DNA of 64,000 bases from Arthrobacter sp. B3I4 (GTDB taxonomy: Bacteria > Actinomycetota > Actinomycetes > Actinomycetales > Micrococcaceae): positions 1,178,001 to 1,242,000 of the forward strand of contig NZ_JAUSYK010000001.1 in assembly GCF_030816855.1 (NCBI RefSeq), written 5' to 3'. The position numbers were made by a program, and so were the translations under genes. Shown in pieces: positions 8,071 through 16,485 of this stretch (position 1 is its first letter; every line of letters starts with the position of its first letter). A model generated the notes under the pieces. The model was given only the letters and a program-made list of their open reading frames with translations, was not told the DNA's origin and did no database searches.

Positions 8071-10305
8071 CTAGGCGGCCGGTTTCAGCGCGGTCTGCCA
8101 GACGGCGACGGCCTTGGCGGTGCTGAAGGTCCAGGTAGCGGTGCCGCTGGCGCCGGCCGTGGCCTGGGGCTTATCTGCAGCCTCGCCGATCTGGCCGCCG
8201 GATGCTTCCCAGCGCTCGGTCCAGCCGCTCGGAGGCGTGGCTCCCGGGCTGCCGCTGTCGAAGCCGACGCCGCCGATCAGCATGGCGCCGTTGCTGGCGG
8301 TGGTAATGCTGGGTGCAGTGATGCTCGTCGCCGAGTAGCTCGTGTTCACCGCCGTTGCCACCGAGCTGTCCAGCGGCGTCGTGTTGTTGACCCCGCGGTA
8401 GGCGGTGACGCCGGCCCCCCACTTGACGGCGGTGCTCAGGGTCCAGCTGTAACTGCCTGGGTCGGAGGTTCCGACCACGTGGTAGTAGCTGAACACTTTC
8501 GCGCCGCTGCTTGAGGAGCTGTTGATGCCCAGGCCGTTGACGATCGCCGTCCAGCCCGCCGGGGCAGTGGCCGTTGGGGCCAAGTCGGCGGTTATTGAAG
8601 CGACCAGCACATCACCGGCGGCAGCGCCGGCCGGCTTGTTCAACGTAACGGTCGACGACGCCGTCGTGGCGCTCGCGGTGGTCGCCGCGCCAACGGTAAT
8701 CCCGGACGACGGCGGCGGCGGGGTGGTCGCCCCGCTGACCGTGATCACGGTGCTCGCCGACGTCGAGCCTGCACTGTTGGCAGCCGTCAGCGTGGCGGTG
8801 TAGGAGCCCGCGGCGCTGTAGGTGTGGGTCGGGTTCTGCACGTTCGACGTCCCGCCGTCACCGAAGTTCCACGACCAGGAGGTGGGTGCTCCGGTAGTGG
8901 TGTCCTTGAAGGCCACGTCGACCGGCGCCTGGCCCGAGGTCGGCGAGGCGGTGAACGACGCCACCGGCTTGGTGACACCGCTCGATCCAAGGCTGCGGTA
9001 GGAGTACCAGTAACGCTTCGTCGCGTTGTTGCTGGCCAGGACCACCAGGCCGGTGGTGCTGTTGATGCTCTGCTTGGTGGTGGTGACGTCATTCATGTTC
9101 AGCGAGGCACCGTCCTGGATGACCGGGGTGCCGCGCCCTGACGGGAACACCGGGTTGTCCATGGGCGCCGTCTTCTCGTAGATGGCGCCGGAGTATCCGG
9201 AGTAGGGGCAGCCGGTCACGGACGTGCCGGGAGCGGTGTGGAAGGCATGCACCGTGTTGTTCTGGGTATCGAGCAGAATCTGCGGACGGGAGACGCAATC
9301 GCCCACTGTGGCGATCGTGGACTGGGTGAAGGATCCCGTGGCCGGCTTGAAGACCAGCAACTTCAGCTGTGCCAGGGACTTGTCCGAGGAGGTGTCGTTC
9401 AGGCTCGTCTTGACGGCGGCAAAGACACGGCCGCTGGTGTCGGCCTGCACGGTCTTGATACTCATATGGTCATCGGCCTGGCCGTTACCCTTGATGGCAT
9501 CCTGGGAGCGCCACGAGGACGTGGCGGTGGGGTTGGTGCCGTCCGTGCGGATGGCCCAGTGCACAGCGCCGGCGAGCTGGTCGCTCCAGAGCACGCCGAT
9601 CTTGTTGCTGCCGAAGGCCACGACCGCCGAGATGTCGTCCGGCGCCGGGTTCGGGTTGGTCACCGGAAGCACAAACGGAGTACTCCAGCTGGTCCCGCCG
9701 GGCGCCGAGTTGTTGACGTAGACGGTGTTCTTGTAGCCGCCCGTGGAGTTGCTGGACACCTGGGTCCAGGTGGCCCAAATGGCGCCGGTGGTGTCCTTGT
9801 CGATGGTCATCGACTCACTGCTGTTGTTGGCAATCGTGGTAGGGAACCCGCTGTCCAGGATGTACTTCCCGCCGGAATAGCTGTAGCGGTACAGCTTGGC
9901 CGGCTGGCCGGCGACTGACGGCTTCGGGGCAGAGTCACCGGAGACCGTGACGACGTGCGAGGCGATGTAGAGCTTACTGCCGTCCCACAGCACGTCCGCG
10001 AGGGTGCTGGCCCTGCTGTCGTTGAGGACTCCGGTATCGACCCAGCTGTTTGAAGCCAGGTCGAGGCGGTAGATGTGCCAGCCGCTGCCGGACGTCCACA
10101 TGTCTGCCCACCAAGAACCGTCATTCCACCAGAGCTTGCTCTGCGGCTTGTCCGAGGTGGGCGGATTGCTGACGCCGGTGTAGCTGACGCTGGGGGAACC
10201 GTAGTCGCTTGCGGCCGAGGCGTTGCTGGCGATGCCAAGCAGCCCTCCAGCGACGAACAGCGCCATAACCAATGACTGGCTGAGCCAGTGCGATACACGT
10301 TTCAT
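8071..10305 (-). CDS. Secreted PKD-domain protein with beta-propeller-like N-terminus
   Basis: A 744-residue exported protein. The first 31 residues form a signal peptide (MKRVSHWLSQ, hydrophobic core LVMALFVAGGLLGIA, cleavage after ASNASAA). About 400 residues of repeated Trp- and Ser-rich strands follow (KLWWNDGSWWADMW, GAIWATWTQVS, IGVLWSDQLAGAVHW), suggesting a beta-propeller. A PKD domain is clear from PVASFTASPTSGQAPVDVAFKD to SWSWNFGDGG and the ending GSYTATLTAAN. A TPPPPSSG linker leads to a final beta-rich domain of about 185 residues. There is no LPxTG anchor, so it is probably released or held by the envelope glycan. The start ATG at 10305 places the signal peptide correctly; an 18-residue extension is possible. 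It is divergent from the polysaccharide operon and may act on or bind that polymer, which is inference. Confidence 0.75.
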   Translation of the reverse strand: MKRVSHWLSQSLVMALFVAGGLLGIASNASAASDYGSPSVSYTGVSNPPTSDKPQSKLWWNDGSWWADMWTSGSGWHIYRLDLASNSWVDTGVLNDSRASTLADVLWDGSKLYIASHVVTVSGDSAPKPSVAGQPAKLYRYSYSGGKYILDSGFPTTIANNSSESMTIDKDTTGAIWATWTQVSSNSTGGYKNTVYVNNSAPGGTSWSTPFVLPVTNPNPAPDDISAVVAFGSNKIGVLWSDQLAGAVHWAIRTDGTNPTATSSWRSQDAIKGNGQADDHMSIKTVQADTSGRVFAAVKTSLNDTSSDKSLAQLKLLVFKPATGSFTQSTIATVGDCVSRPQILLDTQNNTVHAFHTAPGTSVTGCPYSGYSGAIYEKTAPMDNPVFPSGRGTPVIQDGASLNMNDVTTTKQSINSTTGLVVLASNNATKRYWYSYRSLGSSGVTKPVASFTASPTSGQAPVDVAFKDTTTGAPTSWSWNFGDGGTSNVQNPTHTYSAAGSYTATLTAANSAGSTSASTVITVSGATTPPPPSSGITVGAATTASATTASSTVTLNKPAGAAAGDVLVASITADLAPTATAPAGWTAIVNGLGINSSSSSGAKVFSYYHVVGTSDPGSYSWTLSTAVKWGAGVTAYRGVNNTTPLDSSVATAVNTSYSATSITAPSITTASNGAMLIGGVGFDSGSPGATPPSGWTERWEASGGQIGEAADKPQATAGASGTATWTFSTAKAVAVWQTALKPAA

Positions 10306-10677
10306 ATTTGAGACCGTTTCTTTCGTGCGGCGACCGTGGATTGCATGGGAGATTGTCACCGGCTGTCGATGGGGTAATGCTAACCACTTTGAAGAGTGCT
10401 GAAAAGAAGGAATTTAAAGAAGGTCCATAGGCGCCCGGTTTCGGCACTAAAGACGTAAAGTTGAGAGTGCGCATTTCGGAGCCGGTGTTCGGTTCGGTGG
10501 CACTTCTGAAATGAAAGCAGCACCGCGGGGATGCTTCCCCAGGGGCGCCAGCTGGCCGGTGCCACCGCGGGATGCACGAGTCGGCGGGGCGTGCAGGCCG
10601 TCCAAACTTGGCCTCCCGCGGGCCGCCGCAGGGCACAGCAGCCGCTGAAACAAGCGCTTTTCGGGCGTGCAGCCGAC

Positions 10678-10798
10678 CACGAGTAGGCCCGCTGGCCATG
10701 CCCCGCGTTTCCCAAGTAGACCGGGACGGCTACCCAAGTAGGGGCGTAGTTTGCCTGCGGGAAAGTGTACAAACACCCAAGTAATAGCCACTCGTGAC
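10678..10798. promoter_or_regulatory. Phased CCCAAGTAG repeat array upstream of polysaccharide operon
   Basis: CACGAGTAG at 10678-10686, CCCAAGTAG at 10711-10719 and 10733-10741, and CCCAAGTAA at 10776-10784 are same-orientation copies. The shared GTA core is spaced 33, 22 and 43 bases apart, close to 3, 2 and 4 helical turns. An inverted copy CCACTCGTGAC is at 10788-10798. The same motif set recurs at 20162-20240. Confidence 0.5.
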
Positions 10799-10800
10799 AC

Positions 10801-10860
10801 AACTTTAGGTGAACTTTAGGCTCGGGATATGGCCACAGCCCAGTGGCAGCTGGGATATGG
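10801..10860. repeat. Paired direct repeats AACTTTAGG and GGGATATGG
   Basis: AACTTTAGG occurs at 10801-10809 and 10812-10820, an 11-base period. On the minus strand this reads CTAAAGTTCAC followed by CTAAAGTTGTG and contains GTTCACC, resembling the 11-base direct repeats of actinobacterial PHO boxes. GGGATATGG occurs at 10824-10832 and 10852-10860 with a small hairpin (GCCAC, AGCCCA, GTGGC) between. Function is not established. Confidence 0.45.
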
Positions 10861-10952
10861 GTCGGTACAGGTTTGCGAAAGAATTTCTCCGAATTTGTCC
10901 GATAGGTTCTCAAAATCGCCGGGAGTAATTCCCTGGTGTCTAAATTCATGAA

Positions 10953-11816
10953 GTGGTGAGGCGTTTGTCAATTCAAAATTTGGCCCCAAGATCCACGTCG
11001 AGTACGGAGGGCGCCCCGCACAGGGCATCTGTAAGCGTCGTGATACCAACCCTTAATGAGGAAATGAATTTGCCCTGGGTACTGCGGCGCATGCCGTCGT
11101 ACGTTGACGAAGTCGTGATCGTGGACGGGCGTTCGCACGATCACACCGTGGACGTCGCCCGTGCACTGCGGATGGATGTTGTGGTGGTTGCCGAGCCGCG
11201 CAAGGGCAAGGGCATTGCCGTCCGGGCCGGCTTTGCAGCCGCCTCCGGCGACATCATCGTGATGCTCGACGCCGACGGGAGCATGGACCCGCAGGAAATC
11301 GGCTGGTTCGTCTCGCCGCTCCAGCACGACTACGACTTCGTCAAGGGGTCACGGTACGTCACGGGCGGAGGATCCGAAGACCTCACCTGGCTGCGGAACA
11401 CCGGCAACCGCGTGCTGACCGGGCTGGCAAACACGGTGCTGCGCAGCAACTACTCGGACCTTTGCTACGGCTACATCGCCCTGCGGCGCGAGTGCCTGGA
11501 AGTCCTGCAGCTGGAATCGGACGGTTTTGAGATCGAAACCGAACTGATTGTCCGGGCAGCCAGGGCGGGCCTGCGGATTGCGGAGGTCCCGAGCTTTGAG
11601 CTGGACCGCATCTCCGGGGTCTCGAACCTGCAGACTTTCCGGGACGGGTGGCGCGTCCTGCGGACCCTGGCCCGGGAGTGCACGGCCTGGGAGGCGCCCA
11701 CGGCCGGCGCCCGGCCCGAGGCGCTGCGGAGGGTGAAATACACCTACCCGGACGTCCGCTTTGCACGCACTCCGACAGACCCTCGGAGTCTCCTGGCCCT
11801 GGCGGAAGGTGCCTAA
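10953..11816 (+). CDS. Glycosyltransferase family 2 (dolichol-phosphate-mannose-synthase-like)
   Basis: A 287-residue GT-A fold transferase. SVVIPTLNEEMNLPWVL opens the Rossmann core at about residue 28; VDGRSHDHTVDVA, the DADGSMD metal motif near 109-115, and KGSRYV follow, the layout of DPM1/GT2 enzymes that charge a lipid phosphate or extend a glycan. No C-terminal membrane segments are present, so it is cytosolic or peripheral. First gene of a probable operon through 18343. The start is uncertain: tandem GTG codons at 10953 and 10956 lack a good ribosome binding site, and the first 25 residues look poorly conserved in character. Confidence 0.8.
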   Translation: MVRRLSIQNLAPRSTSSTEGAPHRASVSVVIPTLNEEMNLPWVLRRMPSYVDEVVIVDGRSHDHTVDVARALRMDVVVVAEPRKGKGIAVRAGFAAASGDIIVMLDADGSMDPQEIGWFVSPLQHDYDFVKGSRYVTGGGSEDLTWLRNTGNRVLTGLANTVLRSNYSDLCYGYIALRRECLEVLQLESDGFEIETELIVRAARAGLRIAEVPSFELDRISGVSNLQTFRDGWRVLRTLARECTAWEAPTAGARPEALRRVKYTYPDVRFARTPTDPRSLLALAEGA

Positions 11817-11817
11817 G

Positions 11818-12819
11818 ATGCTGGACTTCAATTTTCGACCCTCCGTTTCGGTTGTGATCTGCTCCTACACCGAGCAGCGCTGGGACCTGTTGATGCGCGT
11901 CATCGACTCCGTCCACGGCCAGACACTCAAGCCGGAACAGGTGATTGTGGTGGTCGACCACAACGTAGATCTCTACAAGCGCCTGGTCGCTACGGTGCAG
12001 GACGTAACCCTGGTGGAAAGCACGGGCCCGCAAGGTCTCTCCGGCGCCCGGAACACCGGCGTCGGCCTGGTGACCTCCGAGATCGTTGCGTTTCTTGACG
12101 ACGACGCCGAGGCCGATCCGTTCTGGCTTGAGCGCTTGACCGCACTCTACGACGACTCCGACGTGCTTGCCGTGGGCGGCATGGTGGAGCCGGTCTGGGA
12201 AGGGGGCAGGCCCGGACACTTCGGCCCTGAACTGGACTGGATTGTCGGTTGCAGCCACCGGGGGATGCCCAGGGTGGCCTCGGAGGTGCGGAACGTGGTG
12301 GGGGCCAACATGTCCTTCCGTCGGGAGGTTCTCCAGCATGTGGGTGGCTTCAACGTCAGCCTCGGCCGCCAGGGCACGAAACCGCTGGGCTGCGAGGAAA
12401 CCGAGGTTTGCATCCGCGCAGCCATCGGGGCACCAGGATCGCGGGTTGTGTACGAGCCCTCAGCCCTTGTCCGCCACCATGTCCCGGTCCAGCGCGGCAC
12501 CTTCCGCTACATGATGGAGCGCGCCTGGTCCGAGGGTCTTTCCAAGGCGCAAGTCAGCCAGGTGGTCGGCCACAAACGCGCCCTTGGTCCGGAACGGCGG
12601 TACGTACGCAGCGTCCTGCCGAGGGCAGTCTTCTCCGCCCTCACGGACTGGAGGAAGGGCACCGACCCGCAGGGGCTGAACCGCGCCGCCGCCTACGTGG
12701 CGGTGTTGACGGTCACCGCGGCGGGCTACTTCAGGGGACGGCGGCTCGCCGCAGGCTCCGAACCTCTCCTTGCCGGCGCGATTCCGGCGGCGAGGCAGCC
12801 ATGGCGGGAAGCCACGTGA
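11818..12819 (+). CDS. Glycosyltransferase family 2
   Basis: A 333-residue GT2 protein beginning MLDFNFRPSVSVVICSYTEQRWDLLMRVIDSV. DDDAEAD near residue 99 is the metal/nucleotide motif, GANMSFRREVLQHVGGF is the acceptor-side signature and EETEVCIR carries the catalytic base. A weakly hydrophobic C-terminus (AAAYVAVLTVTAAGYF) could associate with the membrane. The start ATG at 11818 follows GGAAGG by about eight bases and one base after the preceding stop; a 19-residue extension is rejected on those grounds. It overlaps the next GT2 by 19 bases. The donor sugar is not known. Confidence 0.85.
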   Translation: MLDFNFRPSVSVVICSYTEQRWDLLMRVIDSVHGQTLKPEQVIVVVDHNVDLYKRLVATVQDVTLVESTGPQGLSGARNTGVGLVTSEIVAFLDDDAEADPFWLERLTALYDDSDVLAVGGMVEPVWEGGRPGHFGPELDWIVGCSHRGMPRVASEVRNVVGANMSFRREVLQHVGGFNVSLGRQGTKPLGCEETEVCIRAAIGAPGSRVVYEPSALVRHHVPVQRGTFRYMMERAWSEGLSKAQVSQVVGHKRALGPERRYVRSVLPRAVFSALTDWRKGTDPQGLNRAAAYVAVLTVTAAGYFRGRRLAAGSEPLLAGAIPAARQPWREAT

Positions 12820-14123
12820 TCGACGTCGAAAATGAGGTGATGCCGGATCCCGCCGGCCGGATCCTGGAACTGCTTCCGGCGATGCCGTCGGAAGCCGTTC
12901 CGGACTGGGCCGGAGCCCGATGGGTCGGAGCCGTGGATCTGGAGTCCCTCAACGGTTACAGCCAGCTGCGGCTCCAGGAATCGCTGGGTTACAGCCGGGC
13001 ACGCCTGCTGGTCCGCAACGGAGCAGCCGTGCGGGGCTTCATTGAGCTCGACGCAACGGACGGGTCCCTCGCGCGGAGCCAGGTGGAGGCTGCGGCCGCG
13101 GAACTTCCCGCGGCCGCAGCGCCCCGGGCCGCCTCAGCCACGCCGTCCATCACCGTCATAGTGTGCACCCGCGACCGTGCCGAGTGCCTGCGGAAAGCCC
13201 TCGAAGCGATCCTCCGGCTGGACTACCCAAACTTCGATGTGATCGTGGTGGACAACGCAGCCCGCAGCAGTGACACCCGCGACATGGTCCGGAAGGAGTT
13301 TCCGGACCCGCGGTTGACGCTTATTTCCGAGCGCCGCCCGGGGTTGTCCCACGCCCGCAACGCCGGGCTGCGCCACGCACAGGGCGACATCGTCGCCTAC
13401 ACCGACGACGACGTGGTAGTGGACGAGGGATGGCTGCACGCGATTGCGGCCGGCTTTGAACAGGCCCCGGACGTGGCCTGCGTGACCGGCCTGGTGCCGG
13501 CCGGGGAACTGCGCTCGCAGGCCCAGGGATACTTCGACTCCAGGGTGGGTTGGTCAAAGACGGTGGCGCCGAAGGTCTACTCCCTGGCCGACCCACCGGC
13601 AGACCTCCCGGTCTTCCCTTTCTGCGTGGGAGCTTTCGGCACTGGAGCGAACTTCGCCCTGGACCGCCGGGCCGCGCTTGCCCTGGGCGCCTTCGATACG
13701 GCCCTGGGTGTGGGAACACGGACGGGCGGCGGTGAAGATCTGGACATGTTCACCCGCGTGATCCTGTCCGGGCGTTCGCTGGTGGTGCAGCCTTCGGCTG
13801 TCGTCTGGCACCGGCACCGGGCTGACCTTGAGGAACTCATCGTCCAGGCGCGCGGGTACGGCAACGGACTGGGAGCCTGGCTGGCAAAAATCTTCATGAA
13901 TCCGCGCACGGCACGGATGGCCCTGGCACGCGCGCCGCGGGGCGCCGCGTACTTCCTGCGGAACATCCGCAGCCACCGCAGCGGTGCAGGGGTGCCCGGC
14001 TCCAGGGAACCTCGAAACCCGGTCGAGGCGAAAGCCCTGCGGACCGAGCTCGTCTATGTGGCGCTCGGCCCGCTCAACTATCTTCTACAGCGCCGGTTGG
14101 GTCGGCGCCGGCGGGCCGGCTAG
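12801..14123 (+). CDS. Glycosyltransferase family 2 with N-terminal extension
   Basis: A 440-residue protein. Residues 1-105 form a separate domain (LNGYSQLRLQESLGYSRARLLVRNG) before the GT2 core that starts TPSITVIVCTRDRAECLRKALEAI. DDDVVVDEGW supplies the metal motif, GANFALDRRAALALGAFD is the conserved loop, and GGGEDLDMF has the catalytic Asp/Glu. The ATG at 12801 lies inside the previous gene's last codons (19-base overlap), implying translational coupling; the frame stays open far upstream but that part is the out-of-frame shadow of the preceding gene. The C-terminus is basic (RRLGRRRRAG). Part of the surface-polysaccharide operon. Confidence 0.85.
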   Translation: MAGSHVIDVENEVMPDPAGRILELLPAMPSEAVPDWAGARWVGAVDLESLNGYSQLRLQESLGYSRARLLVRNGAAVRGFIELDATDGSLARSQVEAAAAELPAAAAPRAASATPSITVIVCTRDRAECLRKALEAILRLDYPNFDVIVVDNAARSSDTRDMVRKEFPDPRLTLISERRPGLSHARNAGLRHAQGDIVAYTDDDVVVDEGWLHAIAAGFEQAPDVACVTGLVPAGELRSQAQGYFDSRVGWSKTVAPKVYSLADPPADLPVFPFCVGAFGTGANFALDRRAALALGAFDTALGVGTRTGGGEDLDMFTRVILSGRSLVVQPSAVVWHRHRADLEELIVQARGYGNGLGAWLAKIFMNPRTARMALARAPRGAAYFLRNIRSHRSGAGVPGSREPRNPVEAKALRTELVYVALGPLNYLLQRRLGRRRRAG

Positions 14124-14159
14124 GCGCCTCGGACGGAGACCCAAGCAACGCACAGTTTT

Positions 14160-14200
14160 GAGGGGATCTCGGCGTCACCATGGAACGCCGATTTCCCCTC
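14160..14200 (+). promoter_or_regulatory. Intra-operon hairpin between GT2 and membrane-protein genes
   Basis: GAGGGGATCTCGGCGT (14160-14175) pairs with 14185-14200 at 14 of 16 positions around a 9-base loop. There is no U-tract. It lies 34 bases before the next ATG and may attenuate transcription or stabilise the upstream message. Confidence 0.5.
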
Positions 14201-14234
14201 GCCAAGTCCCGAACGAGCGAGGAAGTTTGAGTTC

Positions 14235-16469
14235 ATGAGTCTCTTACTGGAAGACGAAAAGCCAGCCCCCAAAGCGCCCCTCCCGGCAGTGTCCCGGCTG
14301 GGGCCGGGGCGGCGTTTGGACGCCGGCCTCGCCCTGGCGGGCGCCGTCGTGGCTGTCCTGATCCTCCTCGACCTTGGTGGGCCGGCGCTGGCCCCGGTGA
14401 CCATGGTCGGCTGCCTGGTGCTGCCGGGCTGGGTCCTCATCCGGCGGATTCCCGATGCGGACCCGCTGGCCCGCGCCGTGTTCACGATCGTCGCAAGCGC
14501 TGCAATCTTCACGATCCTGTCCCTTGCCATGGTGTGGACCGGGGTGTGGCAGCCGCGGCCGGTGGCAGCCGCCGTCCTGCTGGCGGCGTCGGCCCTGATC
14601 ATGGCCGTCCCCGCACCTGCCGCCGTGTCAACGCGACGGCCGCTGGACTGGCGAGGGGCCTGGCGTCTGGAGGATTTGCGGCACCGGAGCCTTTCCAGCA
14701 ACGTCCCGTGGGCGGTCCTTGCCGTCGCGATGGTGCTCTGGGGAGTGGCACTGGCCCTGACCGGAGACGAGCTTCACGGCGATAAGGGGCTGCTGACCAC
14801 GTTCCCCGTGCTGTGGTACTTCGCTGCCGCCGGCGTCGCCGCTCTGTGCATCTGGGGAGTCGCCGCCCGCCGGATGGCCTCCACGGCGTTCCTGGCGGCC
14901 TCCTTTACCGGGCTGGTTGCTGTGCTTTACGCGTCGGCGGCGATGGTCGTCAGTGTCCCCCGGTTGCCTTGGTCCTACAAGCACATCGCGGTCACCAATT
15001 ACATCGGCGCTACCGGCCAAGTTGACGCCACGATCGACATCTACAACCGGTGGCCAGGGTTCTTCTCGGTAAGCGCCTTCCTCGGCGAAGTGGCCGGGTA
15101 CCGCGACGCTGTGGGCTACGCCTCCCTTGCGGAGTTCTCCTTTGCCCTGCTGGACGTGGCGATCGTCCTGGCGATCGTCCGGACCCTGAGCTCCAACCCC
15201 CGGATCTATTGGACGGCCACGCTGGTCTTTGCCCTGACGAATTGGGTCAACCAGAACTATTACTCACCCCAGGCATTCTCCTACACCCTGTACCTCACGA
15301 TGTGCCTGGTCGCCCTGACCTTCCTGCGCAGCGCCCCGGTCAAGTTCGCTGCGGCCTTCGAGGGCCGTCTTGGCAGGCTGCAGCGCCGCTCCGGCCGGCG
15401 CCGGGCGGCCGTGGCAGGTGCCGAAGCTCCCGTGCCAGCCGCGGCCATGGTGGTCCCCGCTGCCGTTGCCCTGCTCGTCCTGCAGGCCGTGGCCGTCGCC
15501 AGCCACCAGCTGACGCCCTACCTGGCTTGCCTGGCGCTGGCCCCGCTCTTTGTTTTCGGCTACTTCAGGCCAAAGTGGCTGGCGCCCGCCCTGGCGCTCG
15601 TCGCCATCGCCTACCTGCTGCCGAACCTGGATTACGTCGCCAACAAGTACGGTCTTTTCAGCGGTTTCGACGTCGTGAAGAACGCCAGTTACGACGTGCC
15701 GCAGGACCTCCCGTTTGGGGACATCTCGCGCTTGATGACACGCTCACCCGACGCCTTGTCCTTGTTGATCGGTGTCCTAGGACTGGCCGGTTTTGTCCGC
15801 AACGTGCTCCGCGGCAACGTCAGGCAGACGCTCATTGTCGCCTGGCTCGCGGCTGCACCAGTGTTCTGGCTGATGGTGCAGTCCTACGGCGGGGAAGCCA
15901 AATTCCGGGTCTACCTCTTCGCCCTGCCTTTTCTCGCCGTCGGCGCCGCCTGGCTGTTCTGGTCCGGTCCGCTCCGCACCCGCAAGGCAGCGCTCGGCGC
16001 CACCGCGGCACTGACCGCGATGGCCGTGCTGTTCACCGTTGCCTACTTCCAGTCGGAGGCCAAGTTCCGCGTCCAGAAGACGGACGTGGTCGCGGCAGAG
16101 TGGCTGGACGGCCAAGTGCAGCCCAAAGACGCCATCTTTCAGACCAGTGCCTTCTTCCCGCTCCTGATCGGGCCCAACTATCCCAGCTACCTGGAGTGGG
16201 GCCGGCTGACCTCGCTGACCAAACTGATCCAGTCCTCCGACTACCAGCTGACCGCTGCCGAAATCGAGCAGTACGCACACAAGAACTGGAATCCGGATCG
16301 CGTCTTTGTCGTCTTCTCAGACTCCCAGCTTGCGCAGGTCACCAGGGACAAGCTGTTCGACGCCGACAAACTCCCGGCACTGGAACGGCAGCTCGCGTCA
16401 GCTAACAACGTTGACAAGGTCTTCAACAACGGTGCTGTCAGGATCTACCAAATCCAAAAAACCGGCTAG
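14235..16469 (+). CDS. Polytopic membrane protein, polysaccharide-region type
   Basis: A 744-residue integral membrane protein with about 12-14 hydrophobic segments: for example VVAVLILLDLGGPALAPVTMVG and VFTIVASAAIFTILSLAMV near the start, and AAMVVPAAVALLVLQAVAVA in the middle. A soluble C-terminal stretch of about 150 residues follows (RVQKTDVVAAEWLDGQ onward). The size and layout suit a GT-C transferase or a polymerase (Wzy-like), but no diagnostic motif was seen, so function is open. GAGGAAG lies 10 bases before the ATG. It stands between a GT2 and the GH16 glycanase, and its stop is 16 bases before the GTG of the latter. Confidence 0.7.
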   Translation: MSLLLEDEKPAPKAPLPAVSRLGPGRRLDAGLALAGAVVAVLILLDLGGPALAPVTMVGCLVLPGWVLIRRIPDADPLARAVFTIVASAAIFTILSLAMVWTGVWQPRPVAAAVLLAASALIMAVPAPAAVSTRRPLDWRGAWRLEDLRHRSLSSNVPWAVLAVAMVLWGVALALTGDELHGDKGLLTTFPVLWYFAAAGVAALCIWGVAARRMASTAFLAASFTGLVAVLYASAAMVVSVPRLPWSYKHIAVTNYIGATGQVDATIDIYNRWPGFFSVSAFLGEVAGYRDAVGYASLAEFSFALLDVAIVLAIVRTLSSNPRIYWTATLVFALTNWVNQNYYSPQAFSYTLYLTMCLVALTFLRSAPVKFAAAFEGRLGRLQRRSGRRRAAVAGAEAPVPAAAMVVPAAVALLVLQAVAVASHQLTPYLACLALAPLFVFGYFRPKWLAPALALVAIAYLLPNLDYVANKYGLFSGFDVVKNASYDVPQDLPFGDISRLMTRSPDALSLLIGVLGLAGFVRNVLRGNVRQTLIVAWLAAAPVFWLMVQSYGGEAKFRVYLFALPFLAVGAAWLFWSGPLRTRKAALGATAALTAMAVLFTVAYFQSEAKFRVQKTDVVAAEWLDGQVQPKDAIFQTSAFFPLLIGPNYPSYLEWGRLTSLTKLIQSSDYQLTAAEIEQYAHKNWNPDRVFVVFSDSQLAQVTRDKLFDADKLPALERQLASANNVDKVFNNGAVRIYQIQKTG

Positions 16470-16485
16470 CGTGGGGAGGAAAGGC

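Larger units (their letters stand above)
10306..10952. other. Long regulatory intergenic region, 647 bases
   Basis: Open frames here have no recognisable protein and are judged spurious. The region lies between the divergent PKD-protein gene and the polysaccharide operon and is rich in repeats. It holds a 9-base inverted repeat CGGTGGCAC / GTGCCACCG (10495-10503, 10559-10567) enclosing a GGGG-ATGCTT-CCCC hairpin and two near copies of CCGCGGGATGC. It also holds phased CAAGTA repeats (10678-10798) and two pairs of direct repeats (10801-10860). I could not match it to a known riboswitch class. Confidence 0.6.

Noticed and set aside
10380..10949. Minus-strand frame of 189 codons and others in the large intergenic region
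   Set aside because: No family, no ribosome binding site, and it overlaps the ordered regulatory repeats; regarded as non-coding.
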